This document shows, in pieces, positions 14,336-26,714 of a stretch of 64,000 nucleotides of DNA. The notes under the pieces were generated by a model that did not search any database, was not told the DNA's origin, and was given only the letters and a program-made list of their open reading frames with translations. The position numbers were made by a program, and so were the translations under genes. The DNA is from Theobroma cacao (lineage: Eukaryota; Streptophyta; Magnoliopsida; Malvales; Malvaceae), in contig NC_030858.1 in NCBI RefSeq assembly GCF_000208745.1, forward strand, positions 36,042,486 to 36,106,485, in the 5' to 3' direction. Numbering within the stretch: the first letter of the stretch is position 1; each line of letters begins with the position of its first letter.

Positions 14336-17300
14336 TCAGCGACTAATGCCCTTCTTCGCTTTGAGTGATTCAATCGCCTTCTTCCTTAACTCAATTTCAA
14401 GCTTCTTCTGCTCAGTCTCTGCATCTTCATCATCACTTGGTTGAGATTTCCTCTTAGCCACATGTTCACCATCTGAACTAGAGCCATCATCTTGACCTTT
14501 CATTTTCAGCTTCTCCGCACGACGTTCTTCCCTTCTGCGACGCCTCTCCTCACGACGTCTCCGCTTCTCCTCCTTTCGCAATCTCTTTTCTTCCTTCCTC
14601 CTCCTCTTAGCCTCTTTTCTGCCCTCTATTTCAGAATCATAACTAGAGTCATCATCTGAAGTAACTTCACGCCTCTCAGACCTTTTATGCTTTCTCTTTT
14701 CCTTATGCTTAGTTCTGTGCTTATCACTTCCTTCAGAACCTGAATCCAAACCATGATTATACTGATCAAGTTTTTCAAGCAACATTGGTGAAGTTTCTGC
14801 TTTGTGGCGTTGATCACTGTCCTTTATATCATTTTGACGGGAACGGCCCCTCTCACTAGATCTTTTTCCTTCTCTCAGGTGCAATGAACTTTGCTTCTCA
14901 CCTTGAAATGTGTCCTCGGATATTGCAGGCGATCTCTGTCGATCAGGAGTTCCCAAATCAACCCCTTTTCCAGAACACTTCTCACTGTGAGGAATAAGAT
15001 ACAATAGTCAGACCTCTATACCGGTGATCAAACAAGAAAAATAATATTATGGTTGAGACGGAATAATACCTCTTGATTTCAAGGTCTTTCTTTCTCGATT
15101 CCATGTTATCAAGCCGACTCAAAGATTCTGTAGACCGACCACCTGCTAATTGATCAGAAGTATGAACCTTCCTAGGAGAAACCCTCTGCTTACTGACTAG
15201 CGGTGAATGCCTAAAGGAAAAAATAGTTGAACATTCATAATGTCAAAGCCAACATAAGCACTAAAATAGTATGAAAAATGATAAATTTGAAACCTAACCT
15301 GCTTCTGCTGGCTTCATTTTTTCTGCCAGTCCCTTTACTGTCCCGTTGACCTTTCAATTCTCTTGGTTTCCGCTCAGGACTAGAGCCGTCATGACTAGCA
15401 ATTCGCTCCCGCCTTTGCCTCATAGGACTCTCATACGGACTTGATGACCTTCAAAATCAACAATATGAAAATAAATAAGTTGCAAAGCATGGATAACAAA
15501 ATATAATGGATTATGATACAAGTTAGATATCTCAAAGAAAAGTTTAATAATTTACCTTCTATCTTCACTGGCAGATCGATTCCTCACATGAGATGGAGAT
15601 TTGGATACAGAAAACTTATTTGGGGACAGTGACAAAGCTGGCACTTTATAACCTGCATCCCTCTGATCCATACGATCTCTATCTGGGGAACTAGAGAGCC
15701 TACGTCCCACAGGAGACAACTTTCCACGCACTCTGCACCATAAAATTTTCTGATATACTTAAAACTGCTCCATGTATTCCACCTAAAAATTTTCAAATAT
15801 AGTTGGAACAGGATTTCAACATACCCTTGTCTTTCTCCAGGAGAAAGCAAAGGTGATCTTTGTTTCTCTGGAGACCTCATAACTGGTGAAGAAGATCTAC
15901 GTTGCACAGGAGACAAAGAACTTGATTGATACGGTGAACGAGACCTACCATGGGAAGGAGTTATTGACCTATGGCTGGAAGCTGGTGATCTATGTCCTAC
16001 AAGAGATGATGACCTGTATCGTGGTGGTGTCGATGAAGATCTACGACGCTCTTGTCGCATAGGAGAAGGTGATTTACGTTGCATAGGGGGCGGTGATCTA
16101 CGTCGCAAGGGTGATGGAGATTTACGGCGCACAGGAAACAGAGATCTACGACGTATAGGTGATGGAGATCTACGGCGCCCAGGCGAAGGAGATCTACGAT
16201 GCACAGGTGATGGAGATCTTCGACGCACAAGTGATGGAGATCTACGACGTCGAACAAGGGATGGTGATCTGTGACGTCGATTTGATAATGGTGATCTATG
16301 ACGTCGGATTGGTGATGGTGATCTATGACGTCGGATTGGTGATGGTGATCTATGACGTCGGATAGGTGATGGTGATCTATGACGCCGGATGGGTGACCGT
16401 GATCTACGACGCACGGGTGTAGGTGATCTGCGCCGATATGGGGAACGTAATCTACGTCTTATAGGAGATCGTGATCTGCGAGGTGAGCGAGATCGAGATC
16501 TTCGCCTAGAATAAGACAATCTTCGTCTTGCAGGGGAACGTGGTGACCGAGGTGAATGTCTAGATCGAGGAGTTAGAGATCGCCTTCTTGGCGAATGATA
16601 CATCCTATCAGAAGAAATGGAACGCTGTCGTTGTTGAGGTGATCTGGATACACTCCTAGACTTCTGTTTGTCACTGCACGCAAATTGAGATGCTAAAATC
16701 TCAAAAAACTTACACTAATGGAACGTTTATGAAACAAACAGAAACTTCTAAATGTCAAGTAAGAATGGTTAACACCAAAACTTTCTCCCAGCCCGGTGAT
16801 CACAATGTATTTATGCTATTTAATTGTACAGTGAGAAAACATACTCTGAATAGCTTCTTGAATTAGAAAGTGATCTGCTGATTGATTGAGAACGCGGTCC
16901 CCTGCATATGAAACCCAAGATATTTAATAAACATGTTTCTTATATGCAATCCTAGCAATACAATCAAACTTTAGCAGTGATTGAATTACCGAGGGGATGC
17001 AGAACGGTCAGTTGAACATGGAGATCTAGAAACTCTGCAGAAGATTAATACATAATTAAGTGTCCTAAAATATAAAAATTCTCGTTTTAAAGATATTGCA
17101 ATCATTTACTTCAATACATACACCATTTTATATTCAAAAACAACTTTCCACTAATCCCCCAACTTACTGAACTTACCCATTTGGAAAGAAAAAGGCTACT
17201 AATTCAAACCAATTTAATGCACAATCTCAAACTTCAACAAATACTAAAGTCCTCAAGAGGACACCCTTATGGTTTACGAATTAGGACTTCCAACTTGGGC

Positions 17301-18931
17301 TTGGGTACAAGTCTTAGAAATGGGGGAGCAGGCCTATAGGATGAAAGAAGACTACCACAAGTTGCATAGCCCAAAACTCAATGGGCTTCTACAACAACTA
17401 TAAAAGAAAACAAAAATTAAATTCTTAATCCACCCACCCCTGGAAAATATTGAGCATAAGCCCCAAACCAACAACAGCAGCAAATTTTCAGGTGATATTT
17501 GTACTATATGATAAGTTCAAAACTTATTATAACCTATAGACAGAAAAAAAGAAAGCTGATATGAAGGCAATTAAAACCTCACCTCTTCCTTCCAACACCA
17601 TTCCTTTGGTCGGCATCTCTTTCACCCTCAGGACGTGCACTTGAACTCTTTGGCAGCTTATTCTTTGAGGATGGCTCCAACTCCAGGTCGCCAGCCTTCC
17701 TTTCATCCCCATTGTCCTACAGTAGTTTGAGGTAAAGGACATGAACCCAAATAATTGCAGAAGCTAGCTGATTGCCATAAGAAACACAAAGTAAAGTTAA
17801 AACCAAAAACCCAACTCTTTGCATTGCAACTCCAGCATGAAAAAGTTAGTATTACCATCTTCCTCAATCTCTCCTGTTCAAGTTCTCCACTCTCCTTATC
17901 TTTCTTCTTCTGAATCTCATTTGCTATCCGATCTGACTCCGCCTGCAACCACCCATAATAACATGGTTTAAAAGAGAAACAACAAGAGTACTACAAGAAA
18001 TGTAAACCACAATCCTAGAAATATTTAAACCTTTTTCTTCCTAGTTTCTTCTTCTTTAGCATCCAAAAACTGTTGAGGAACACCACTTGCATTTCTCTGC
18101 GCGCTAAGCAGAAGGATCCAGAGCTCTTTCATAAACTTTCCAGTATTCTTCTCCATGAATCCAGTGAGGGATATCTGAACTTGCTTGCCATTGACTTCCT
18201 GCATCAGAGCCGACAACAAGATGAACTATAAACAACATTGCACCATTATCTAAATCCCATATCAACAAACATTTAGCAGGAAGCCACAAGAATAAAGAGA
18301 CAGCCCCACAGCTCAAGAAAAGATTTAATGAGACAGCATCCTGCTCGGTTCAATCATCTAGCTAACAAGAAGTATGTCTTGAAGTTTTGATCCCCAAGCT
18401 GGCAATACACTTTTGAGCCACGTCAAATTATTACAATACACACTCATTACCGGAGAAACAAAAGAGATAGGGGGAAAAAATACTATTACCTTCCCATCCA
18501 GAAGACCATAGATGAAGTTAATAAGAACTTCATCTTCAAAACCGAGAAGCTCAGTTACCCGAGTAGCAATCCAAGGTCTAATAACATCCATCTCAACCTT
18601 CGTCATATCAACCTAAAAGAAAAACACAACAATTTTTTTCTTTTGATTTAATAAAATTAAATAACAGTGAACATTAAAGCCATTAATTGCATCAAAATTC
18701 GAACAAAAAATAATGTATTTAAAAACCAACCAGATGGTCCAATTCAGGAGCAAATTTCTGCGATTTCAGTAGCTTCGCTTGCTTATTGGAGAACCGAGTG
18801 TCTTGATCAGCCGAAGTACCCTAAATTTAAAAAAAATAAAAGAAAATTAATCGACAAATTGCTAAGATCTGAACAATACACAAGACTGAAAATAAATTTT
18901 AAAAAATTACCCGGAAAAATCCGCCCGACAT
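14336..18931 (-). CDS. PWI-domain serine/arginine-rich splicing factor (SRRM1-like)
   Basis: Thirteen exons: 18911-18931, 18731-18820, 18490-18612, 18031-18198, 17856-17942, 17583-17716, 16990-17034, 16845-16901, 15825-16673, 15556-15732, 15299-15448, 15070-15210 and 14336-14984. All are GT-AG and in frame, giving 896 residues. The N-terminus (MSGGFFRGTS) leads into a PWI domain at ~30-125 with the eponymous P-W-I at 50-52; this fold binds RNA/DNA and is found in SRm160/SRRM1. A charged helix follows, then a long RS region with many R-R-H-R-S-P-S-P units, and a Lys/Glu/Arg-rich tail. It should be a nuclear-speckle co-activator of pre-mRNA splicing. Exon 9 alone codes 283 residues and contains a 27-bp coding minisatellite. 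Telo-box motifs lie in its leader. Confidence 0.95.
16255..16420 (-). repeat. 27-bp coding minisatellite (HRSPSPIRR units)
   Basis: Near-identical 27-bp units (plus strand: GATGGTGATCTATGACGTC plus GGATTGGT) occur at least three times in a row, with more diverged copies on both sides across 16150-16480. Each unit codes HRSPSPIRR on the minus strand. The period is a multiple of three, so copy changes keep the frame. Confidence 0.85.
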
Positions 18932-18934
18932 TTT

Positions 18935-18943
18935 CTAGGGTTT
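18935..18943 (-). promoter_or_regulatory. Telo-box at the PWI gene start
   Basis: AAACCCTAG on the minus strand lies four bases upstream of the ATG. Telo-boxes are typical of promoters and leaders of plant housekeeping and translation genes. A second copy lies at 19041-19049. Confidence 0.6.
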
Positions 18944-19040
18944 GAAGAGCGATCCTTTTGCTTTGAGATGGTGTGTGAGTGAGAGAAATGCTTGTTAGAG
19001 AGAGCGAGAGATTCGAACTTATAATTTACGCCATGAAATT

Positions 19041-19049
19041 CTAGGGTTT
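19041..19049 (-). promoter_or_regulatory. Second telo-box upstream of the PWI gene
   Basis: AAACCCTAG on the minus strand, about 110 bases upstream of the ATG, just outside a GA/CT-rich stretch (18980-19110) that is probably the leader. Confidence 0.55.
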
Positions 19050-19338
19050 GGGGCTTAATCGAAGGGGAAGCTTAAGAAACTCTCAGGCGACGCGAGAGAG
19101 AGAAATAGAAAATATCTTGTACCGTTTAGGCTTGGGCTTTAGGGAATAGGTACCCTAAATCGGTGAAATCGATAGTTATTTGATTCCGAATTCAGGCCTC
19201 GGTTTCAGTGGAATTACTACTTTGCCTTGTTTCTGTTAAGCGTTGGGTCAAATGGTGCTTTGAATGTTGGTTGGGTCGGGTTGAAATGGCCAGACTTGGA
19301 TTTACTATTGGCCCAAAAAATGCACAACGCTTTAAATC

Positions 19339-21672
19339 TAGTAAAATCTCCATAAATTAAGATCTTAAAATTATACATTTTTATTAATTAATTAAAATAT
19401 TATTTAATTAATAAATTAATAAATTATTAATTTATACATTAATTAATACAAATTTAATTTATCAATATATTTTATATTTTTATTCAAAAAATTAAACTTA
19501 ATACATGTATTGTGTATTGTAATTATACGAATATTACCTAATTATTGAATTACAAATTAACATTTATTTAGTCAAAATAAATTCACAAATGTAATTAATC
19601 TTTTTAAATAGAGATCATGAATCTATCCATTTTTACAACAAATTAAAATTACATTTACTGTATACTTAATTAATATACTTCATGAACATTGAGTCAAGTA
19701 AAAACATCTATAAAAAGGATATATAATATCACAAACGATAAAACTAAACATAGTAACTTCTCATCTTAAAAGTATAAAAAAACAATAATGACGGATAAAA
19801 TGCATAAAGCATTATGTGAATACAATATACAAAATCCAAATTGCACCCAAAAGCAATGGCAACATTGAATATAAAAAAAGTTTAACTTACAAATGAGACA
19901 AGAAATAATATCAAATACGATAAGTAAGTAAAGTATTTATCAGTCAATATCAATTTTCTCTTACAATACAAGAACAATACATCAGAAATTTTTAATGCAC
20001 TGAGAAAAGTTAGAGATAAAGTATAAGGAAATATCAATTTCAAGAAAAAACAAGTTTCATTTGAGTTATATTTTACAAAATCCTCTTAATTAAGTCATGT
20101 ATATATATATAATTTTAATGTATAAAGAGATTATTAATTTATACATCAATAGAGACTACTATGTTTTTTTATAAATGTATTATCTTATAAATTTAACAAA
20201 TTACTAATTTACCATATTGATCTCAAGTCTGGATCGATTAAAAATATTATTTAATCAATGTTATTAATTTATCGAGATTTTATTGTAATAAAAAATATGC
20301 ACCAATCATTTAGTCACATGTCCGAATACAAACACACTATATTTAAAACTTAGCTAATAAAAATTTAGTGGTCCGATAAACCAAATTAGTGAAGAAATAA
20401 GAGTGATTATTTGACTTTCTTTTTGGTCTTTTTCACTTAAAAAAAAAAAAAAGGCAAACATTCAACATCAATTACATAATCACCGATCAGCATTAGTGCA
20501 TTAAAAGTGGTTGCCATTTGCTCACCTATAAAATAATAAACCATATTACAAGGTTTATATGTCATTGGATCGAAAATTTTTCATCTAAGTCTAAATCCCA
20601 TTCCCACAAATGATAATTCTCACCTACAACAAATATTTTGTCACTAGTGACAATAAGTGTTGCTTAATTGTCATTACTTGTCACTCGTATGTAATGATGG
20701 TTCAACAAATATTGTAAGAAATGAATAAGGACTGAATTCAATTATATTTGCTTCTTTGACAAACCTTTCTATTTTGGGCATTAAATAATAGAAGTAGTAC
20801 ATCTTTGTCTATGTCTTTTTTTGATTGTGTGAAAATTTATTTATTAAATGGGGAAGTAAACCTTTGGCTCAAGACTAATGACAAGTTTAGACTTAATTTG
20901 CTCCTATGTAGTGTCGATTAGCATTTCGATTTTGGAAAATTACTTAGTTGAAGATTTCCGATGACAAATATTTTAAGTAATTTTGAACTATTTAATACAC
21001 AATAAATTTTTTATAAATTAATACTCGATAAATTAATAATTTCGATTAAATAATATTTTCTATCAATCCTGATTTGAGATCAACATGGTAAATTAATAAT
21101 TAGTTAAATTTATAAAATAATACGTTTAAAAAAATACGTAAGTCTACTTAATATATAAATTAATGATCTCTTTATACGTTAAAATTATATATATATATAT
21201 ATATATATGACTCATTTAGGAGGTATATGTAAAATATAATTCTAATATTACTTGTTTTTCTTGAAATTAATATCTATTCTCAATGCATTAAAAAGCTTTA
21301 GAGTATTGTTCTCGAGTTGTAAGAGAAAATTATGGAATGTAATTGTTTCTTTTAATGCATCAATAAATTATAATATAAAACTATCGTTTTTAATTTCATC
21401 TTTTTTGTTATTTTTATGATGTTATCAATAATTTGCTTGTAACAAATAATGATAATTCGTAATTCGATAATTAAGTAATATTTGTATAATCATAATACAC
21501 ACTATATATACTAAATTGAATTTTTGAGAAAAAATAAAATTTTTTGATAAATTAATTTTTTATTAATTAATGCATAAATTAATAAACTATTAATTTATCA
21601 ATTAAATAATATCTTCATTAATTAATAAAATTTTTTATCAAAAAATATTAATTTATGAAAATTTTACTCTAT
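19339..21672. mobile_element. Foldback / long-terminal-inverted-repeat DNA element (first)
   Basis: 19339-20290 and 21000-21672 are diverged inverted copies of each other. Examples: TAGTAAAATCTCCATAAATT at the left matches the reverse complement of 21652-21671. GTAATTATACGAATATTACCT near 19520 matches the complement of the segment near 21480. GTATAAAGAGAT near 20120 matches its mirror near 21172. TTACCATATTGATCTCAA near 20210 matches its mirror near 21085. The left arm carries roughly 300 extra bases (about 19600-19960). The ~700-bp loop (20291-20999) has no gene, so the element is non-autonomous. The superfamily is uncertain; no target-site duplication could be fixed in the AT-rich flanks. 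It separates the divergent PWI and TFIIA genes. Confidence 0.75.
21185..21208. repeat. AT dinucleotide microsatellite
   Basis: A run of TA repeats inside the right arm of the first foldback element. The left arm has a shorter TA run at the mirrored position near 20100, so the tract has changed length since the arms formed. Confidence 0.9.
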
Positions 21673-22025
21673 TAAGTCAATTTTATTTTAAAAAATTATT
21701 ATATATAGTCATTCTCCCTAAAATTTGAAGAAAAGATGACGGCAGATTCCAATTTGGGAGGATCTGTACCGTTTATTTTAAATGGGACCCACAATCAAGC
21801 ACACGCTGACGTGGACATGATCAAACTCGACTGTCCTCTCCTCCCCCCTCTGTATATATACGACCAAAACAAAATTTAGTGACAAAAAAAAAAAAAAAGG
21901 AGTTGTACAGAGCATTTAGCTCATCACTTCTCTCTCTTTCTCTGCCTACAGGCTACAGCCTTTCCTAGGAAGAAACTGATACAAGAAAAAAGAAAAAAAA
22001 AATCTGAAAGAGCTCTTCAGATTAT

Positions 22026-22035
22026 GCCACGTGGC
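22026..22035. promoter_or_regulatory. G-box palindrome upstream of TFIIA-L
   Basis: GCCACGTGGC is a perfect 10-base palindrome with the CACGTG core, a binding site for plant bZIP and bHLH factors. It lies ~28 bases upstream of a TATA-like TATTTATA at 22063-22070 and ~310 bases upstream of the ATG. Confidence 0.55.
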
Positions 22036-22062
22036 CCCACTCCTTATAATCGGATGCAAACC

Positions 22063-22070
22063 TATTTATA
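22063..22070 (+). promoter_or_regulatory. Candidate TATA box of TFIIA-L
   Basis: TATTTATA in a suitable position before a pyrimidine-rich leader (CT run 22118-22133). A competing TATATATA lies near 21852; transcript ends would decide between them. Confidence 0.4.
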
Positions 22071-22147
22071 TTCCACTCTTTATTCTCGATTTCTCGTCCG
22101 CCCTCTCTGTCTATCTTCTCTCTCTCTCTCTCCAGCTCCGATTCGCC

Positions 22148-22156
22148 AAACCCTAG
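22148..22156 (+). promoter_or_regulatory. Telo-box in the TFIIA-L leader
   Basis: AAACCCTAG on the coding strand, ~190 bases before the ATG and just after a CT-rich tract, matching the motif found twice upstream of the divergent PWI gene. Confidence 0.55.
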
Positions 22157-22341
22157 TCTCCTTTCTCTAATTGTACCCGATCGATCGGTTTTTCAAAGTT
22201 CGCTTCCCATGCTCCGCTACTTTTTCTCCTAAAATTTCACCGAGAGGAAAAAGAATCCGAGAATTCTTTCTTGTCTGTAAAAAGAAAATAAAGAAGAATC
22301 GAAGGAGGAGGAGCTAGATAGAAGATTCGAGGAAAAACGAA

Positions 22342-25300
22342 ATGGCCTCGTCGACAACGAGCGCGGTGTACATCCACGTCATCGAAGACGTCATCAACAA
22401 GGTTCGCGATGAGTTCATCAACAACGGTGGACCCGGGGAAACTGTCCTCAACGAACTTCAAGGAGTAAAAAAAAATCCTTCTCTCATTTCCTTTTTATTC
22501 GGTTCTTTTTAATTTTAGGGTTCGATTTTTTTAATTATTTTTAGAAAATGATTTGTGGTTTTGGGGATTATCGGTGTGTCTCGATTTGATCTGATTGGAA
22601 CGCTAGGGTTTTTGATTAATTTTATCGAAATGAAACTGATCTAGTGAATTGATTGTGCGAAATATTGGATTTTTAGATTTGGGAAATGAAGATGATGCAA
22701 GCGGGAGTAGTCTGTGGTCCAATTGAGAGGTCTTCGGGTCAGAAACAGCCCACACCTGGTGGCCCAATTACTCCGGTGCACGATCTTAATGTTCCCTACG
22801 AAGGGCCCGAGGAGTATGAAACTCCTACAGCTGATATGCTTTTCCCTCCGGTTATGGCCCAATTACTCTGCTTTGAGTGCCTTTATTTGCTTAAATTGTG
22901 GTGGATATTTTTGTTTTGTGATTTTTTGATTAATGGTTTTAATTATGTAGACTCCATTGCAAACACCTGTTCCTACACCGTTGCCTGGAAGTGCAGATGG
23001 TTCTATGTATAACATCCCTACTGGAAGTAGTGACTATCCTACTCCTGTGAATGATGGTGGCGGCAATACTGATGCGAAAGGTGCAAGGCCGAGCCCGTAT
23101 ATGGTAAGCATGCTCTGTTAGTGCCATTTTCATTTGGGAAACATTGTGTAACAGTAGTTGTACTTTTGCACTTGCCAAAGAAAGGAAAAAGAAGTGGCTT
23201 TGTTGGCTCATTGAAGCTTTATTGGTGATCTATACTTTTTATTTTTTTTTCCACAGCAATCTCCTTCTCCTTGGCCGAATCAAAGGACCCCACTCAGTGT
23301 TGATGTTAATGTCGGTGAGTATGTCATTAAAAGAGCAATTAGTTCTAACCCACTACGGTTTGTTAATAATAAGTGCTATTTTCTTGTAGCTTATGTGGAA
23401 GGGCGGGATGAGGTGGATAGAGGACCTTCTCATCAACCCCTGACACAGGTAACTCCTGTTACGAGTAAAATTACAACTGCATAATGATGTCTGGGTTTTT
23501 CTGGTTTGAGGAGCACTCATGGGTCATGCAAAAGGGTTTCACATCCCAAAGGGTTTGAATTGACTCTTTTTGGAAATATTTCGTTCAATAATCCTTGTTC
23601 CTATGTCAAGACGAACTATTATTACTTAAGTTGGTGATTAATTTTAATATTGGAGAAAATTCCAGGACTTCTTTATGATGTCTTCTGGAAAGCGAAAACG
23701 TGAGGATTTTACCACTCAATATCACAATGGTGGTGGATATATACCCCAACAAGATGGAGCTGGAGATGCCATATATGAAGTTGCAAAGGCAGAGGTTAGT
23801 TATCCTCTTATTTAGTGACAGTCTGTCATGTGCGTGTTCATTTGAAATTTTTGTTCAATCGCAAATCATGGTTTGATATCTTCTGTGGATGTGTGTGGCT
23901 CTGGTAGACATCTACTTTATCTCCTTCTGTATGTAAATCATGGATTTGCCTTTCTTCTCCAGAAAGTTGTAGAATCTTTTTTTTTTTTAATCTTCTTTGG
24001 GGAAAACAGGATTCTTAAATCTGTGTTGTTGCAGCCTAATATGAGAATATCACAGTGATTCAAGCCATTGATTTGATATGGCAAACTAGCAATTACTGTA
24101 ATTACACGCATTATAAGACCCAACATCCATTGGCTATTCTTCTTTTCCAAGGGTCTTATGCTGGTGAAGATCTTTCCTGCTTATCAAAATAACATCACTG
24201 ATAAACTGCTTAAAAAGTAATATTGAAATGAGTAATGTTTCTTGTGGTCAAATACTGATTAGTCGGTATTTGGTAGGAGCAGGACTAGTTTATTCTATGT
24301 AAATGGAGAATAAAGGAGTGATAAGTTGATTAGTGTCCATTCTGGTAGTGCTTGACATGGATCAAGGTCTTCCTGGAAGTTCTGTTTCTGTACTGTTGTA
24401 GAGTTATTGTGGTCTCCTCTGAAGTTACAGGTTTTAGGTTAGTAGTCATTAAGTGTTTTGTGAATTAGGAAAGAATATTCTTAAAAGTTACAAGTATGTG
24501 TTGATGAGTGTATTTTGAGCTGACAGAGAATGTTCTCAAAGGGTAAAGCAGTTGGCAGACAGTATATGACAGTTCTTTTAGATCAGTGTGATAAGAAGAG
24601 GTTTCTTAAGTCCCCTTACTAGTGAAATTGCTGGTGCAATTTAGTGAATTGTTGCGTGTCTGCTTATTCATTTCTCTGTCAACTTCATTGACTGAATTAT
24701 TCATTATTGAAGTCTTGCAAGTTGTCCATTTTGGGGTACTCTTTCTTTTAGAGAGGGACTGCCAGTATGAACATTTGTAAATTTGTTATATGAAGGAAAA
24801 CGGCAGACATACCTGTTAGCCTAAGTTCTTTTATTCATTATTGTTGGATCTGCTTCAGACAAGATGTTTTTTTGTACCCACATTCTTTTCTCTTTTATTT
24901 ACTTTTTATCTTAATAATAACGCAAAAGCAAACATAGTTGAAGCTCTGAGCTATAATGTGATGATTGTTTGTGAGGAAAGTTATTTAGTCTAGTTGAAGC
25001 CAGAGGGGTGCTTGTAAACCAGAAATATTGTTGGAATGTTTGAGTTTGTAGTTATTTCAACTATGAGCTATAATGTGATGAATATTTTTGAGGAAACTTA
25101 TTTATGCTAGTTGAAACCAGAAGGGTGCTTGTAAACCAGAAATATTGTTGGAATATTTGAGTTTGTAGTTGTCATGTGTTTTACACCCTTCTTTAATGTA
25201 TTATATCTAAACTTTCAGGGAAGTAAGGGTAGTGATTTCCTTGATAGACGTGATTCTACAACCACTGCAAAAAGCGAGATCTTAGCACACTTGGCTAGGT

Positions 25301-26714
25301 CATCTTCAAAGATCCCTCAACTGGATGGACCAATTCCTGATCCATATGATGATATGCTTTCAACTCCTAATGTAAGTATCATATTGTGATATTCCAATGA
25401 CATTCATCTGTTCTATTTTCTCTGATGTGAGATGCATTGTGCAATTATCTATGTTGATGTTGGCATGCAACCTATCTTTTAATATGACTGCGTTGTTTAA
25501 TTGCAGTTCAATTTCGATGTTGCATTATATATAGTGTATAACTACTGTACAATGCTTAGCCAACTTGGTATCTGCAGTTGCACTTGGCTGACCCCAAAAA
25601 CCGGTGATAGTAATCTTTTGAGGGTAAAGTTGAATTGGCATATGGGAAATGCCACAATAAATCTAGATTTTGGCTGCATTGCTTATATTGTAAGTGGGGG
25701 GAATAGAAAATTTTCAAATTTAGAAACCAGTGACCAGTTCAATGGTAGTTTTGCTCCTTAACTGAGTGATAGAATGGTTCTTGATTTTTCTTTGGTCAAT
25801 TCCTAACCTTATTTTGTGACATTCTTCAACATAGTGATAGAATGGTTCTTGGTTTTTCTTTGGTCGGTTCCTAATCTTATTTTGTGACATTTTGCAACAG
25901 TGTTACTTTGTGCATGTGGTTTAGAATGGGCCTTTTCTCTTTGTTGCTCATGTATATCATTGGAGATTTCACTAACTTACAGGCTGTTGCTTTTTGATTT
26001 TCTTCTCTTACCTTGAAGATATACAATTATCAAGGAGTTGTCAATGAAGACTACAATGTAGTGAACACACCGGCTCCTAATGGTAACTTTAGCAATGATT
26101 GAATTGAGGATTGCATCTTATTGTACTTTGATTATATGCCTGTTCCTCCCTCTCTCTCCCTTATTTGTTGGTTTTTTTTGGTTTACCTGCTTTTCTTGTT
26201 TACCTCCCAGACCTTCAAGCTGCAACTCCTGCTCCTGTTGCCCAAAATGATACTGGAGATGACGACGACGATGAGCCATTGAATGAAGATGATGATGATG
26301 ATGAATTGGATGATGTGGACCAGGGAGAGGAGCTGAACACACAGCATTTAGTTTTGGCTCAATTTGACAAGGTGATTTTGCTATTTCTGCAGCATGCGTC
26401 ATTGCTGCCCATGACGTACTTCATAATTTGTATTTATATAAGTTTTGGTAGTCTCATTACTCTTCTATGTAGACAATAACTGATGATATTGTATGTTTGT
26501 GTTTGTAGGTGACTCGTACCAAGAGCAGATGGAAATGCACACTGAAGGATGGCATCATGCATATAAACAACAAGGACATTCTCTTTAATAAGGTGTGCTT
26601 GTCACTGGGTAATATATGGCATTTATTTTTACTCGTCTGTCACTGTTATTGAATCGAAGTTTTTGGCTGAATGAGTATAATCTTTTGCAGGCAACAGGTG
26701 AATTTGACTTCTGA
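22342..26714 (+). CDS. TFIIA-L: Transcription initiation factor IIA large (alpha/beta) subunit
   Basis: Eleven exons: 22342-22464, 22677-22850, 22951-23103, 23257-23314, 23390-23448, 23666-23794, 25219-25371, 26019-26082, 26211-26371, 26509-26592 and 26691-26714. They give 393 residues; Arabidopsis TFIIA-L is about 375. The N-terminal helical region (VYIHVIEDVINKVRDEF, then LNELQGIWEMKM) forms the four-helix bundle with the small subunit. The middle is Pro/Gly/Ser-rich linker. An Asp/Glu run at ~318-345 precedes the C-terminal beta-barrel strands (TRTKSRWKCTLKDGIMHIN, ending ATGEFDF), which bind TBP-DNA. It acts in the nucleus to stabilise TBP on promoters. Intron 6 (1.4 kb) and intron 7 each contain a short tandem duplication. 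The family call is firm; two small exons (4 and 5) rest on splice sites and frame. Confidence 0.95.
24948..25172 (+). repeat. Two-copy 117-bp tandem duplication in TFIIA-L intron 6
   Basis: The segment from GAGCTATAATGTGATGA to GAGTTTGTAGTT occurs at ~24948 and again at ~25065, differing at a modest number of bases. It lies immediately upstream of exon 7 and leaves the splice site untouched. Confidence 0.85.
25765..25900 (+). repeat. Two-copy 68-bp tandem duplication in TFIIA-L intron 7
   Basis: AGTGATAGAATGGTTCTTG followed by TTTTTCTTTGGTC and TTATTTTGTGACATT occurs at 25765 and again at 25833, nearly identical. Confidence 0.85.

Noticed and set aside
16159..16365. Plus-strand ORF of repeated VMEIYDV/VMVIYDV units
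   Set aside because: Antisense shadow of the RS-repeat exon of the PWI gene.
25501..25761. 86-codon ORF in TFIIA-L intron 7
   Set aside because: It lies between confirmed exons 7 and 8, breaks TFIIA homology and shows no family resemblance.
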